In this document: in pieces, positions 51,788 to 61,298 of the stretch
Layout: every line of letters begins with the position of its first letter
Numbering within the stretch: position 1 is the first letter of the stretch
Assembly (NCBI RefSeq): GCF_039539965.1
Contig: NZ_BAABED010000001.1
Location: forward strand, 248,001 to 312,000
Origin: Arthrobacter methylotrophus
GTDB lineage: Bacteria > Actinomycetota > Actinomycetes > Actinomycetales > Micrococcaceae
DNA length: 64,000 bases
Direction: 5' to 3'
Notes under the pieces: generated by a model
Databases searched by the model: none
The model's input: only the letters and a program-made list of their open reading frames with translations
What the model was told of the DNA's origin: nothing
Program-made: the position numbers and the translations under genes

Positions 51788-52324
51788 ATGACAACCCCCG
51801 CAGAAGCCACTGTTGGCGCGGATTCCGCAGCTCCGGCATCCGCCGTCGAGCAGCGCCTTGCCGAACTCGGTTTGACCCTGCCGGCCGTTGCCGCTCCGGT
51901 GGCCGCGTACGTTCCGGCCGTCGTCTCAGGCAACCACGTATACACCTCGGGCCAGCTGCCCTTTATTAACGGCAAACTAGAAGCTACGGGCAAGGTTTCC
52001 AGCGGCGAAGAGGGCCTGTCCGACGAGCCGACAGTATCTCCGGAAGACGCCCAGATGTATGCGGCCGTCTGCGCTGTCAACGCGTTGGCAGCCGTCAAGA
52101 GCGTCATTGGCGACCTCGACCGCATCACACGCATCGTCAAGGTCGTGGGCTTCGTGGCCTCGGATACCTCCTTCACCGGCCAGCCCGGCGTGATCAATGG
52201 CGCGTCCGAGCTTCTTGGGCGTGTCTTCGGCGACAAAGGGCAGCACGCGCGTTCCGCCGTCGGAGTTGCAGTCCTTCCGCTCGACTCTCCCGTTGAGGTC
52301 GAGCTGATCGCTGAATTCAGCTAA
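51788..52324 (+). CDS. RidA/YjgF family protein
   Basis: 178 residues, longer than the usual ~130 because of an Ala-rich N-terminus and an insert. TSGQLPF, INGASELLGRVFGDKGQHARSAVGVAVLP with the conserved Arg. RidA relatives hydrolyse reactive enamine/imine intermediates; this longer actinobacterial form may differ. Cytoplasmic. Confidence 0.88.
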   Translation: MTTPAEATVGADSAAPASAVEQRLAELGLTLPAVAAPVAAYVPAVVSGNHVYTSGQLPFINGKLEATGKVSSGEEGLSDEPTVSPEDAQMYAAVCAVNALAAVKSVIGDLDRITRIVKVVGFVASDTSFTGQPGVINGASELLGRVFGDKGQHARSAVGVAVLPLDSPVEVELIAEFS

Positions 52325-52341
52325 GGAACCGGTTCATTCAA

Positions 52342-53253
52342 TTGCCACAGCTAGCCCGACGCCTGTTTGCTTTACCCCCCGAACTCGAAGGGGCGGCACG
52401 GAACTGGCTTGAGCTCGGCGAACGGACTCCCCGCGCCGCGCGTCTTGCATCATCTGTTGTTTTGCTCCGCGATTCGCCTACCGGCCTGGAAACGTGGATG
52501 GGTTACCGTCCCGGTTCCTCGCCGTTGGGGGTCGTTGCGTTTCCCGGCGGATCGCTGCAACCCACCGACGACGACGCCCTCGGCTGGCTTGGCCCCTCGC
52601 CTCAGCATTGGGCTGAGGCGCTAGGGACCGCCGACGTCGGACTTGCCCGCCGCCATGTGGTGGGCGCGATCCGCGAACTGTTCGAGGAAACCGGTGTGTT
52701 GCTGGCCGGCCCTGACCTGTCCTCTACAGTGGAGGCAACGTCCACCCCGGAGTGGATGAAAGCCCGCGAGGCCGTAGCCGCCCAGGACAAGTCGTTCACC
52801 GATGTCCTGGCCAAGCGTGGCTTATCGCTGCGGACGGACCTGCTCAAGCCGCTCGTCAACTGGCTCAGCCCGGACTTTGCACACCGGCGCTTCAACACCC
52901 GCTACTTCGCGGCTACCCTTCCGGTTAACCAGCAGCCCTCCCTGCTGGCGAGCAAGGGTGTCTGGGGCCGTTGGGTGTGCGTTTCCAAGCTCATGGCCGA
53001 GCGCGGGACAACCGCTCTCGGCGACGAGATCGGCCAAGAAAACACAGTTGGACTGTCGCTAGGCCAATTGCTGGTGCCGGGCTCGGAGATCATTCTCGAG
53101 AAGATGGCCGCTGCCCAAGGCTGTATTGCTTACCTCAGCTACAAACGAAAGCCGCACATGTACAAGCCGCGGCTCGTCGACGAGGACGGCACGCTCATGC
53201 TCGAAGTTGAAGCCGCCCGGACGGTTTCAGGAGAGCCGCAGCGGGAACGCTAA
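52342..53253 (+). CDS. NUDIX hydrolase
   Basis: 303 residues from TTG 52342 (the AAGGA upstream is rather far, so the start is uncertain). The NUDIX box is stretched: FPGGSLQPTD, a 45-residue insert, then GAIRELFEETGVLL with the metal Glu residues. Long NUDIX proteins of this type resemble eukaryotic NUDT19/acyl-CoA diphosphatases. Substrate unknown. Confidence 0.85.
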   Translation: MPQLARRLFALPPELEGAARNWLELGERTPRAARLASSVVLLRDSPTGLETWMGYRPGSSPLGVVAFPGGSLQPTDDDALGWLGPSPQHWAEALGTADVGLARRHVVGAIRELFEETGVLLAGPDLSSTVEATSTPEWMKAREAVAAQDKSFTDVLAKRGLSLRTDLLKPLVNWLSPDFAHRRFNTRYFAATLPVNQQPSLLASKGVWGRWVCVSKLMAERGTTALGDEIGQENTVGLSLGQLLVPGSEIILEKMAAAQGCIAYLSYKRKPHMYKPRLVDEDGTLMLEVEAARTVSGEPQRER

Positions 53254-53285
53254 CTACACTCAAATCCACTGATGATAGAAAAAAT

Positions 53286-53325
53286 GCCTGGCGACACCTG
53301 AATTCCGGTGTCGCCAGGCATTTTG
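53286..53325. terminator. Bidirectional intrinsic terminator
   Basis: GCCTGGCGACACC / GGTGTCGCCAGGC 13-bp stem, T-run on the right and A-run on the left, between convergent NUDIX and Crp-like genes. Confidence 0.9.
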
Positions 53326-53339
53326 CGTCTCGCGGGAAA

Positions 53340-54017
53340 CTAGCGGGAGCGCTGGCGGAGGCGCTGCATGTCCAGGATGACAACTGCGCGGGCCTCCAAG
53401 CGGAGCCAGCCACGCTGGACGAACTCGGCGAGGGCCTTGTTGACCGTCTCGCGGGAGGCGCCGACCAGCTGGGCCAGTTCTTCCTGAGTGAGTTCGTGGG
53501 CCACCAGGACGCCATCGGTCGCAGGCCGGCCGAAGCGGTCCGCCAAGTCCAGCAGCGCCTTGGCGACACGACCCGGGACGTCCGAGAAAACGAGGTCGGA
53601 CAAGGAATCGTTGGTACGGCGCAAGCGGCGGGCAAGTGCCTGCAGCAACTGCGCAGATACCTCCGGACGGGTACGCAGCAAGGCGTTGAGGCTTTCGTTC
53701 TTCAAGCCTGCCAAACGGGTCTCCGAAACGGCTGTGGCGGTTGCGGTACGCGGGCTGGGGTCGAACAGGGCCATTTCGCCGAAGAGCTCGCCCGGGCCGA
53801 GGATGGCCAACAGGGATTCGCGGCCATCCGGAGAAGTGCGGCCGAGCTTAACCTTGCCAGACACGATGAAGTAGAGCTGGTCACCCTGATCGCCTTCGCG
53901 GAAAACAGACGCTCCGCGTGAAAGGTCCACCTCTGTGAGTTCGTCCGTCAGCAGACGGAAAGCGTCGTCGTCAAGGGTCGCGAAGAGGGGCGCGCGGCGC
54001 AGTACCTCGATGTCCAT
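53340..54017 (-). CDS. Crp/Fnr family regulator, GlxR-like
   Basis: 225 residues from ATG 54017 with AGGAG upstream (the 54059 start has none). cAMP-binding domain (GDQLYFIVSGKVKLGR, GPGELFGEMALFDPSPRTATATA) and C-terminal winged helix (ELTQEELAQLVGASRETVNKAL). Length and sequence fit the global actinobacterial CRP/GlxR. It may control many genes of carbon metabolism. Confidence 0.9.
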   Translation of the reverse strand: MDIEVLRRAPLFATLDDDAFRLLTDELTEVDLSRGASVFREGDQGDQLYFIVSGKVKLGRTSPDGRESLLAILGPGELFGEMALFDPSPRTATATAVSETRLAGLKNESLNALLRTRPEVSAQLLQALARRLRRTNDSLSDLVFSDVPGRVAKALLDLADRFGRPATDGVLVAHELTQEELAQLVGASRETVNKALAEFVQRGWLRLEARAVVILDMQRLRQRSR

Positions 54018-54264
54018 GAAATCTCCTGAGTAAAAGTTCGGCTGTGGCGCTTCAGCCATTGTTTCAGAATTTTCTCGGCTCTGTGACGTACTTGGCAGCC
54101 GAAACGCCCGAAATCACGCGGAAGAGGCCCGAAACTGCGGCCTAACCGGCCGGGAATGCTCCGCTGGGCGGCGGCTTCGGGATGCGGTTGGCATCTTGCT
54201 TCTGAGGGGAGGCTGTCAGTCTGTGCATCTACAATTGGGGCTTACCCGGCGGTGAGGAGTTTTG

Positions 54265-55449
54265 GTGTTCGGTTTGACCATATTGGATTTGGCGTTGATT
54301 CTGATGCTTCTTTCCTACCTGATCTACGGACTGCGCAACGGCTTCCTCGTGACGCTGGGTGGAATCACAGGCTTCGCTGCAGGGGCCGTAGCTGCCTTCA
54401 TCGCGGTCCCGCTCGTCGGCGACTGGGTGAAGGACAGCGGTTGGAGATTGACGGCCATCATAGGCTCCGCCGTGCTTCTCATCGTCTTGGGACACGGACT
54501 CGGCACCTGGATTGGCCAAAAGGTCCGCAGGGCCGTGCGGATCCAGCCATTGAACGCCTTGGACCGCTTGTTGGGCGGTTTCGTCAGCTTCGTTGTGGCG
54601 GCACTCGTCATGTCCATGTTGGCTTTCAGTATCAGTTCCTTGGGCGTGCCGTTCGTCTCACAGCAACTGGCCGATTCCAAGGTAATCCGCTTCATCGACA
54701 CCATGACACCCACACCGGTCAAAGCAAGCGTGGCGCAATTGCGTTCCACCGTCATGGGCAACGGCATTCCGCACCTCATCGAAGGGATCGGCCCCGTGGC
54801 TCCGGTGCAGATCCCGAACACCAGCACAGACACCCCGGCGCTCAACAATGCCGCCCATTCCGTGCTGAAGATCGCCGGCACGGCCTACCAATGCGGCCAG
54901 AACCAGACGGGTTCCGGCTTCGTGGTCTCTCCTGGCCGCGTGGTGACAAACGCTCACGTGGTGGCCGGCGTGTCCCAGCCTGTTGTCGAAATTCCCGACG
55001 GCGGCGCATTGCCGGGCCGAGTTGTCTACTTTGACAGCCAACGTGACCTCGCCGTCGTCGCTGTCGACGATCTCCCGACGGCGCCGCTGCCGTTGAGCGC
55101 CGATCTTCCAGATGGTTCGCCCGCGGCCTTCGCCGGCTACCCGCACGGTGGCCCTTTCCAGTCCAAACCGGCTGCGGTGGAGGGCATCTCGACCCTGTTG
55201 GTTCCGGACATCTACGGCAACAACCCGTCCCCGGAACAGGTCTACAAGCTTGCCGGCGACGTTCAACCGGGTAACTCGGGCGGCCCGCTCCTGACCACCC
55301 AGGGCCAGGTTGCTGGCGTTGTCTTCGCTAAGACCACATCGGATGTGGCAGTCGGCTATGCCCTGACCATGGAGGAGCTATCACCCGTTGCGGCGCAGGC
55401 GTCATCCCTGAACATGGCAGTGTCCTCGGGCCAGTGCACCAAGAAGTAA
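54265..55449 (+). CDS. marP: MarP-like membrane serine protease (CvpA + trypsin-like)
   Basis: 394 residues from GTG 54265, with GAGGAG 5 nt upstream. Four N-terminal helices of a CvpA/colicin V-type domain (LDLALILMLLSYLIYGLRNG), then an extracytoplasmic chymotrypsin-like protease: His in TNAHVVAG, Asp in SQRDLAVVA, Ser in GNSGGPLL. A disulfide is possible between the Cys in YQCGQN and the C-terminal SGQCTKK. M. tuberculosis MarP is needed for acid tolerance. Confidence 0.9.
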   Translation: MFGLTILDLALILMLLSYLIYGLRNGFLVTLGGITGFAAGAVAAFIAVPLVGDWVKDSGWRLTAIIGSAVLLIVLGHGLGTWIGQKVRRAVRIQPLNALDRLLGGFVSFVVAALVMSMLAFSISSLGVPFVSQQLADSKVIRFIDTMTPTPVKASVAQLRSTVMGNGIPHLIEGIGPVAPVQIPNTSTDTPALNNAAHSVLKIAGTAYQCGQNQTGSGFVVSPGRVVTNAHVVAGVSQPVVEIPDGGALPGRVVYFDSQRDLAVVAVDDLPTAPLPLSADLPDGSPAAFAGYPHGGPFQSKPAAVEGISTLLVPDIYGNNPSPEQVYKLAGDVQPGNSGGPLLTTQGQVAGVVFAKTTSDVAVGYALTMEELSPVAAQASSLNMAVSSGQCTKK

Positions 55450-55462
55450 CCCCGCCCACCTA

Positions 55463-55545
55463 GGGACATGCTCAGCGCTTGATCTGAGCACTGGACATAT
55501 TGCGTTTATGTCCAGTGCAGGGTGTGAAGGCTGGGCATGTCCCCC
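55463..55545. repeat. Family B repeat, copy 3
   Basis: GGGACATGCTCAGC ... GGACATATTGCGTTTATGTCC ... GGGCATGTCCC, between convergent marP and aroQ. Confidence 0.8.
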
Positions 55546-55568
55546 CCGGGAAGAGAGGGACGAGGCTT

Positions 55569-56033
55569 CTAGACTGCGGTGGCGAGGTAGTCGATGGCCA
55601 GCTTGTAGCCCTGCACTCCTGCTCCGACGATCACTGCGGAGCACACCGGGGAAAGATAGGAGTGGTGCCGGAATTCCTCGCGCTGGTGCACATTGGTGAT
55701 GTGGACCTCGACGGCGGGAAGCTGGACCGCTGCGAGGGCGTCCCGGAGTGCCAAGGACGTGTGAGTATATGCGCCCGCGTTGATGACGATCCCGGCGGCG
55801 GTTCCGCGCGCGCCGTGGATCGCGTCAATGAGATCGCCCTCGTGGTTGGACTGGACGCAGTCCACGGTGAAGCCGTTGGCCTCGGCGGCTGCCATGGCGA
55901 GCTGTTCGACGTCGGCCAGTGTGGAAGTGCCGTACTTTTCCGGCTCGCGGGTTCCGAGCAGGTTCAGGTTGGGGCCGTTAAGGACGAGGATGGTGCCGCG
56001 ACCGGCTTCGGTGGCGGTGGGAGCTTCAGTCAT
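55569..56033 (-). CDS. aroQ: 3-dehydroquinate dehydratase, type II
   Basis: 154 residues from ATG 56033. Type II motifs [18 protein letters not shown] with the catalytic Arg/Tyr, [30 protein letters not shown] and [17 protein letters not shown]. It removes water from 3-dehydroquinate in the shikimate pathway. A single gene next to repeats. Confidence 0.94.
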   Translation of the reverse strand: MTEAPTATEAGRGTILVLNGPNLNLLGTREPEKYGTSTLADVEQLAMAAAEANGFTVDCVQSNHEGDLIDAIHGARGTAAGIVINAGAYTHTSLALRDALAAVQLPAVEVHITNVHQREEFRHHSYLSPVCSAVIVGAGVQGYKLAIDYLATAV

Positions 56034-56091
56034 ACTTCCCAATCTATAGCTGGGAAGTGCCTGTTCGGCCTTTCTTACGCCGTTGCCGCAG

Positions 56092-56157
56092 CCCAACTAG
56101 CTGGCAGTTGTTGTCGTTTTCAGGGCTTATACCGACAACTACTGCGAGCTAGTTGGG
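56092..56157. repeat. Family A palindromic repeat, copy 6
   Basis: 66 bp, CCCAACTAGCTGGCAGTTG ... TACTGCGAGCTAGTTGGG, between aroQ and the DeoR gene. Confidence 0.9.
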
Positions 56158-56184
56158 AGGGCGGCAGGGAACTTGGGCGGCGCC

Positions 56185-56964
56185 CTAGCGCGCGGCGATC
56201 CGGAGCTTCCCGACGCCCTCGGCGAGGATACGGCGCGCATCCTCGCCGAGTTGCGAGTCCGTCACTAGCACGTCGGCTTCCTCCAGCTGGGCAATCGAGG
56301 CGATGCCTACCGTTCCCCACTTGCTGTGGTCCGCCAAGATCACCACGTTGCGGGCCGCACTGATGAAGGCCCGGTTGGTCTCGGCTTCCTGCAGGTTCGG
56401 CGTGGTGAATCCGGCGTCCGCATCCATGCCGTGGACGCCAAGGAACAGGGTGTCGAGGTGCAGCTGCTTCAGCGCGGCCGTAGCGATGGGACCCACTAAG
56501 GCGTCCGACGGCGTGCGCTCGCCTCCCGTGACGATCACCGGGAAGCCGTGGCGCGAACCGGAGGCATTGTGGAAGAGATCCGCGATCCTGATGGAGTTCG
56601 TCACCACCGTGATCCGCGGACCCTTCAAGAGTTCCTTGGCAAGCTCGTAAGTGGTAGTTCCAGCACTCAGGCCCACGGCCATGCCTTCGTGAACCAGTGC
56701 GGCGGCTTCGACGGCGATTGCGTGCTTTTCCGCGATCAGCTGGGTCGATTTCAATTCGAAGCCAGGCTCGTGGGTCCGCGCATCGCCGGGGATCTTGGCG
56801 CCGCCGTGGATACGCTCCACGAGGCCTGATTCCTCAAGCGATTCAATATCCCGCCGGACGGTCATGGCGGAGACGCCCAGCAGTTGCGCGAGGTCCGAGA
56901 CGCGGACAACCCGTTCGCGCCGGACGGCGTCGACTATGGCGGTGTGGCGCGCTGCCTGGAGCAT
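56185..56964 (-). CDS. DeoR/GlpR family transcriptional regulator
   Basis: 259 residues. N-terminal HTH (RVVRVSDLAQLLGVSAMTVRRDIESLEESGL) and sugar-phosphate-binding DeoR C-domain (GLSAGTTTYELAKEL, DTLFLGVHGMDADAGFTTPN, LADHSKWG). It follows the GH42 gene in the same direction by 30 bp and probably controls it in response to a phosphosugar. Confidence 0.92.
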   Translation of the reverse strand: MLQAARHTAIVDAVRRERVVRVSDLAQLLGVSAMTVRRDIESLEESGLVERIHGGAKIPGDARTHEPGFELKSTQLIAEKHAIAVEAAALVHEGMAVGLSAGTTTYELAKELLKGPRITVVTNSIRIADLFHNASGSRHGFPVIVTGGERTPSDALVGPIATAALKQLHLDTLFLGVHGMDADAGFTTPNLQEAETNRAFISAARNVVILADHSKWGTVGIASIAQLEEADVLVTDSQLGEDARRILAEGVGKLRIAAR

Positions 56965-56994
56965 CGGGGCCTTTCGGGACGGACGGCAGGGTGG

Positions 56995-59064
56995 CTAAGC
57001 GGGAGTGGCGACGACGGCGACCCCTCCGGCAGTAAGGTTCAGCGTACCTCCGGTGGGCGTTCCGCTCAGGAGCTCGACGCCGTCGAGCGGCACCTCGACG
57101 CCGTGCGCACTGTGGTTGATCACGAAGGTCCAGTCCTTGGTGCCGTTGCTCCGGCGGACGATTTCCACGTCATCCGGCGGCTGAATGCCCAAGACCGGCT
57201 CCACCCCGGCGTCGGAGCAGAGGAGCTGGAGCAGTTCGGACAGCCCCGCACGGCCCAAACTGGTGGCCACGTAGTAGGCGGCACCCCGGCCGTTCGATGC
57301 TCCCCGGCGGGTCACGGCCGGCGAGCCGCCGACGCCGGATCGCCCGACGCCGGAACCACCACTTCGCGTCCGGCCGTCGAACGTGGCAAGAACCTCCGCC
57401 CCGGTTGCCTTCCCCAGCTCGCTCCAGACCGTCCCGGGGCCGAAGCGGCTCAAGTCCACGGAATCTCCGGAACGCAAGGGGAAGAATTCTTCCATGCTGA
57501 TGCCCAACAGTTCGGAGAAGGCCCCCGGGTAGCCGCCCCCGTTGACGGGGTCCATCCTGATGTGGTCGTTCTCGTCAACGATCCCGGAGAAATAGGTGAT
57601 CACCAGGGTGCCGCCGGCTTCCACATACCGGTGGAGCTTCGCGGCGCCCTCGTCCGTGACCAAGTACAGCATCGGCGCGACTACCAATTTGTAGCTGGCA
57701 AGGTCATCGGTGCTTTGCCGGATGTCCGTGGTGATTCCCGCCCGGAAGAGCGCGTCGTGCCAGCGGCGCGTTTCGGGGATGTTCCGGGCGTCCTCGCTGG
57801 GGTGCGAGTCCAGTTCGGTGCCCCAACGTGCATCGGTGTCGTGGATGATGCAGGCTTCGGCCCGGACCGTGGAGCCTGCCACCTCCGAAATGCTCTCGAG
57901 TACACGGCCCAGCTCCACCACTTCGCGCCAGACTTTGCTGTCGCGGCCAGCGTGGGGGACCAGTCCGGAGTGGTATTTTTCGGCCCCGGCGCGGGAGGCA
58001 CGCCATTGGAAGAACAGCACGCCGTCAGTTCCGCGGGCCACGTGCTGCAGGGAGTTTCGCAGCATTTCGCCCGGTGCTTTGGCAAAGTTGCGGGGCTGCC
58101 AGTTGACTGCAGAGGTGGAGTGTTCCATCAGCAGCCAGGGTTTGCCCTGAGCCCAGCCGCGGGTGAGGTCCGCCGTCATAGCCAGGTCTTGGAAGTTCCG
58201 CTCGTCGGCGGCAATCAAGTAGTGGTCATTGGACACGACGTCCATCTGTCTGGACCAGCGCCAATAATCCACGGGAGCGTTCAAGCCCATGTTGAAGCCC
58301 ATGAAATTGGTGGTCACCGGGTGCTTCGAATGTGCCCTAATGATGTCTGCCTCTGCGTTGAAGCACTCAAGAAGGGCATCGGAGGAGAACCTCGCGAAGT
58401 CCAGTTGCTGCGTGGGGTTCACCCACGTTCCCGACCGGCGCGGCGGCAGGATCTCGGCCCAGTCGTAGTAATGCTGGGACCAGAAAGCCGTGCCCCAGGC
58501 CTCGTTAAGCGCGTCCAGGTTCCCGTATCTGTCCTGGAGCCATTCCTGGAAGCCGCGCTCCGCATGCGGGCCGAAATCCGGTTGGTTGTGGCAGCCGTAC
58601 TCGTTGTGGACATGCCACATCACGACGGCGGGATGCCCCGCGTAGCGCTGCACGATCGCCGTCGTCAGTGCTGCTGCAGCCCGGCGATAGTCCGGCGAGC
58701 ACGCCGCGAAGGCCTGGCGCGAGCCGTAACTTTGCCGGACGCCGTCGGCATTCACCGGTAGTGAATCGGGGTACTTGCGGCTGAACCACGGCGGGGGAGA
58801 AGCACTCGCATTCGCGAGATCCACGCTGATGCCGTTGCTGTGGAGCAGCTTGAGGATTCTGTCCAGCCAGCCGAACTCGTACCGGCCTTCTTCGGGCTCC
58901 AGGAGCGCCCAACTGAAGATGCCGACACTCACCAGGTTCACCCGTGCTTCCTTCATGAGGGCCACGTCGTGTTTCCAGACCTCTTCGGGCCATTGTTCGG
59001 GGTTGTAGTCGCCGCCGAACGCGATCCGTCCGCCCAGCTTGTCGACGATGTAGTCCATGGTCAT
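56995..59064 (-). CDS. Beta-galactosidase, GH42
   Basis: 689 residues from ATG 59064 with AGGAG 8 nt upstream; a longer frame to 59193 is not supported. GH42: GGDYNPEQWPEEVW at the start, acid/base Glu in WHVHNEYGCH and nucleophile Glu in WLLMEHSTSAVNW, then beta-galactosidase trimerisation and C domains. A Gly/Ser/Arg-rich insert (GGSGVGRSGVGGS) near residue 610 is unusual. No signal peptide, so it acts on imported galactosides. Confidence 0.93.
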   Translation of the reverse strand: MTMDYIVDKLGGRIAFGGDYNPEQWPEEVWKHDVALMKEARVNLVSVGIFSWALLEPEEGRYEFGWLDRILKLLHSNGISVDLANASASPPPWFSRKYPDSLPVNADGVRQSYGSRQAFAACSPDYRRAAAALTTAIVQRYAGHPAVVMWHVHNEYGCHNQPDFGPHAERGFQEWLQDRYGNLDALNEAWGTAFWSQHYYDWAEILPPRRSGTWVNPTQQLDFARFSSDALLECFNAEADIIRAHSKHPVTTNFMGFNMGLNAPVDYWRWSRQMDVVSNDHYLIAADERNFQDLAMTADLTRGWAQGKPWLLMEHSTSAVNWQPRNFAKAPGEMLRNSLQHVARGTDGVLFFQWRASRAGAEKYHSGLVPHAGRDSKVWREVVELGRVLESISEVAGSTVRAEACIIHDTDARWGTELDSHPSEDARNIPETRRWHDALFRAGITTDIRQSTDDLASYKLVVAPMLYLVTDEGAAKLHRYVEAGGTLVITYFSGIVDENDHIRMDPVNGGGYPGAFSELLGISMEEFFPLRSGDSVDLSRFGPGTVWSELGKATGAEVLATFDGRTRSGGSGVGRSGVGGSPAVTRRGASNGRGAAYYVATSLGRAGLSELLQLLCSDAGVEPVLGIQPPDDVEIVRRSNGTKDWTFVINHSAHGVEVPLDGVELLSGTPTGGTLNLTAGGVAVVATPA

Positions 59065-59667
59065 ACGTTGTTCTCCTCTATTGGAACTGACGGTGAGGCC
59101 GGCCATGAGCGGAGTGAATCTTCTACATCTGTTATATCGGCCAAGCTGCGATTGGCGGCCCGGGCTTGACCGGTCCGACTGATCGCGTAACACCCAGGCA
59201 AAGCAGCGGACTGTGGCCTTGGGGTAACCCCGGCTTCAGCCTTCAATCTCCACCTGACTTTCCGATGGATTCCGCACATGTCCCTATTCTGCGGCCAGAA
59301 GAGCAGCCTGGGCGTCGAAGCAGTAGAGCTCCAAAATGCCCTTCACGGGCGGGAGAACACCGCTTTCGGGGTGGTGGCCGAGGCCGTCCTTTGCTCAGAG
59401 CGCGACATATGGCCGGCGACTGCAGGAATGGGCGTATGCCCCTCCCAAATTATCCGATTCGACGGCTCGGAGAGGACCCCGCTAACGTCCCCGACGGTCG
59501 GTTGGCAATCCGCTAGCGACAAGCATAAAGACGTTCGAGAGCCTCGCACAGCAGACCTTCTCGACAAACGTCGACTTATCGTTGACGCTCAGAAGACATC
59601 GGATGTTTAGCTGCGCCCGGGCAGTTAGCTCTGGCTTTGCCCTCGAAAGCTTGCTAGCTTCGGGTCT
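59065..59667. other. Gene-poor stretch between beta-galactosidase and daptide genes
   Basis: About 600 bp. One open frame (59278-59610, plus, 110 residues) has no recognisable domain or strong ribosome site. No small ORF with a daptide-like hydrophobic core ending in Thr was seen on either strand, so the precursor peptide is not here. Base use looks more mixed than in the flanking genes. Confidence 0.4.
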
Positions 59668-59966
59668 GTGAATGGGGACACACGGTCAATAGCCGTCAAA
59701 ATAATGTCATGGGCCCGGGGTGCGGATGCGTCAAAAGCATCTGAACTCGTCATGGTCTCGGAAGATTCAGCGCTGATCGGCAAGCTGGCCGACCACGATT
59801 TAAAGGCGCAGGATGTGGTGCTTTTCGCACCGCAAGGGAATAAGCCTCCTCCGACTGTACCTCGATGGCAGCAATTCCATTACTTCGGTGACTTCAAAGA
59901 CCCGGACGCTGACATTCTAATCGGTGAGGACTTTTACGTCCAGCAGCCGACGAGACTCACCTATAG
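59668..59966 (+). pseudogene. Daptide RiPP recognition protein (MpaB-like), 5' fragment
   Basis: GTG 59668 opens about 100 residues (WARGADASKASELVMVSED, DADILIGEDFYVQQPTRLTY) before the insertion sequence. The frame then runs into IS DNA and ends as a junk tail at 60237. It is the N-terminal part of the gene that resumes at 61293. There is no good ribosome site, so a leaderless start is possible. Confidence 0.6.
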
Positions 59967-61292
59967 TGCTCGCGAAACGGGGTGCATGCCTCATTTGGGA
60001 AACGCTCGCGAAATCACGGGCCGCTACGGGCACGGCGGTGACGATGAGGGATGGACCTGTCGATGGCAACGCGTAGGGAAATCACGAAGAAGTACGCAGC
60101 CGATTATGCGAAGGCGTCCAAGAAAGCCAAAGGCGTGGTTCTCGACGAGCTCGTGGCTGTTACGGGATGGTCCCGGGCAAACGCCCGCCGCGCATTGGCC
60201 ACGGCCCGTGCGCGAAAAGGCCGGGCGAAACCGGTAACGCGCAGGCCTCGGGGACGTACGTATGGCTATGACACCCTCAAGGTCCTGATCTGTGTGTGGC
60301 GGCTGGCCGGGATGCCATCGGGCAAATACCTGGCCGCGACCATGGACCTCTGGCTGCCCAAGCTTCAGGCCTTCGGGGAACTGGACGCCAAGCGACTGAC
60401 ACCGGCAGTGGCGGCGCAGCTGATGCAGGTCTCCGGGGCGACGATCGACCGGCTGCTTAAGCCCACGAAGGACGCGGACAGGCCCAAAGGGTTGTCCGCG
60501 ACGAAGGCCGGGCCGTTGCTGCGGAACTCCATCACGGTCCGCAAGGCAGGGGACGAACACGAACAGGCGCCGGGGTTCATCGAAGCGGACATGGTCGTCC
60601 ACTGCGGGCCCACCCTGGCCGGTGAATTCGCCAGGACCCTGACCGCCACGGACGTCTTCACCGGCTGGACCGAGAACGTCGCGGTCCGCAACGGGGCGCA
60701 TAAATGGGTGCTCCCGGCCCTGGACGAAGTCGTGGCCCGGCTGCCCTTCCCCCTGGTCGGTCTGGATACCGATAACGGCGGGGAATTCATCAACTACGCC
60801 CTGATCGCCTGGGCTGGTGACAAAGACATCTACTTCACCCGCTCCCGGCCGTACAAGTCCAACGACAACGCCCACGTCGAGCAGAAAAACGGTGATGTGG
60901 TCCGCCGCCATGCCTTCCACTACCGCTACGACACCACCGCCGAGCTCAAACTCCTCAACGCCCTCTACGACCTCGTCCGGGTCCGGCTGAACCTGTTCAC
61001 CGCCACCATCAAAGCAACCGGCTGGCGCTCAAACAAACACGGCAAGAAAACCCGCATTTACGACAAGCCACGGACCCCGTACCAGCGCGTCGTCGATTCC
61101 GGGATCCTCACCACAGCCAAAGCCGCCGAACTCGCTCAACTAATGGAGATCACGAACCCGGCCGACCTCACCCGGGGCATCACCAAAATCCAGACCCAGC
61201 TGATCGCCCTCGCCGCAGCGAAAACACAGGCCCTGGAGGACTCATCCACGCGAGCACAAATAGATGAGGCACGCACAACACTTTCGCGAGCA
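59967..61292 (+). mobile_element. Insertion sequence with ~28-bp imperfect inverted repeats
   Basis: Left end TGCTCGCGAAACGGGGTGCA... (59967-59994) and right end, reversed, TGCTCGCGAAAGTGTTGTGC... (61292-61264), both continuing to TGCCTCAT. GACTCA (59954) and TGAGTC (61301) may extend them. A GCTCGCGAAA copy also lies at 60004. No clear target duplication was found, so exact borders are uncertain. It interrupts the MpaB-like gene. Confidence 0.8.
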
Positions 61293-61298
61293 TCTTGA
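60051..61298 (+). CDS. Transposase with integrase (DDE/rve) core
   Basis: 415 residues (ATG 60051; ATG 60063 possible). N-terminal HTH (ATRREITKKYAADYAKASKK, VTGWSRANARRAL), then an rve-type core with Asp in FIEADMVVHCG, Asp in GLDTDNGGEF and Glu in NAHVEQKNGDVV. It resembles IS481/ISNCY-type integrase-core transposases; the family is not certain. Its last codons and TGA overlap the right inverted repeat. The frame looks intact, so the element may be active. Confidence 0.88.
   Translation: MDLSMATRREITKKYAADYAKASKKAKGVVLDELVAVTGWSRANARRALATARARKGRAKPVTRRPRGRTYGYDTLKVLICVWRLAGMPSGKYLAATMDLWLPKLQAFGELDAKRLTPAVAAQLMQVSGATIDRLLKPTKDADRPKGLSATKAGPLLRNSITVRKAGDEHEQAPGFIEADMVVHCGPTLAGEFARTLTATDVFTGWTENVAVRNGAHKWVLPALDEVVARLPFPLVGLDTDNGGEFINYALIAWAGDKDIYFTRSRPYKSNDNAHVEQKNGDVVRRHAFHYRYDTTAELKLLNALYDLVRVRLNLFTATIKATGWRSNKHGKKTRIYDKPRTPYQRVVDSGILTTAKAAELAQLMEITNPADLTRGITKIQTQLIALAAAKTQALEDSSTRAQIDEARTTLSRAS

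Noticed and set aside
59278..59610. 110-codon ORF before the daptide genes as a precursor peptide
   Set aside because: Too long, with no hydrophobic core ending in Thr; not daptide-like.
60024..60920. 298-codon ORF antisense to the transposase
   Set aside because: Shadow frame; the plus-strand transposase has the DDE motifs.
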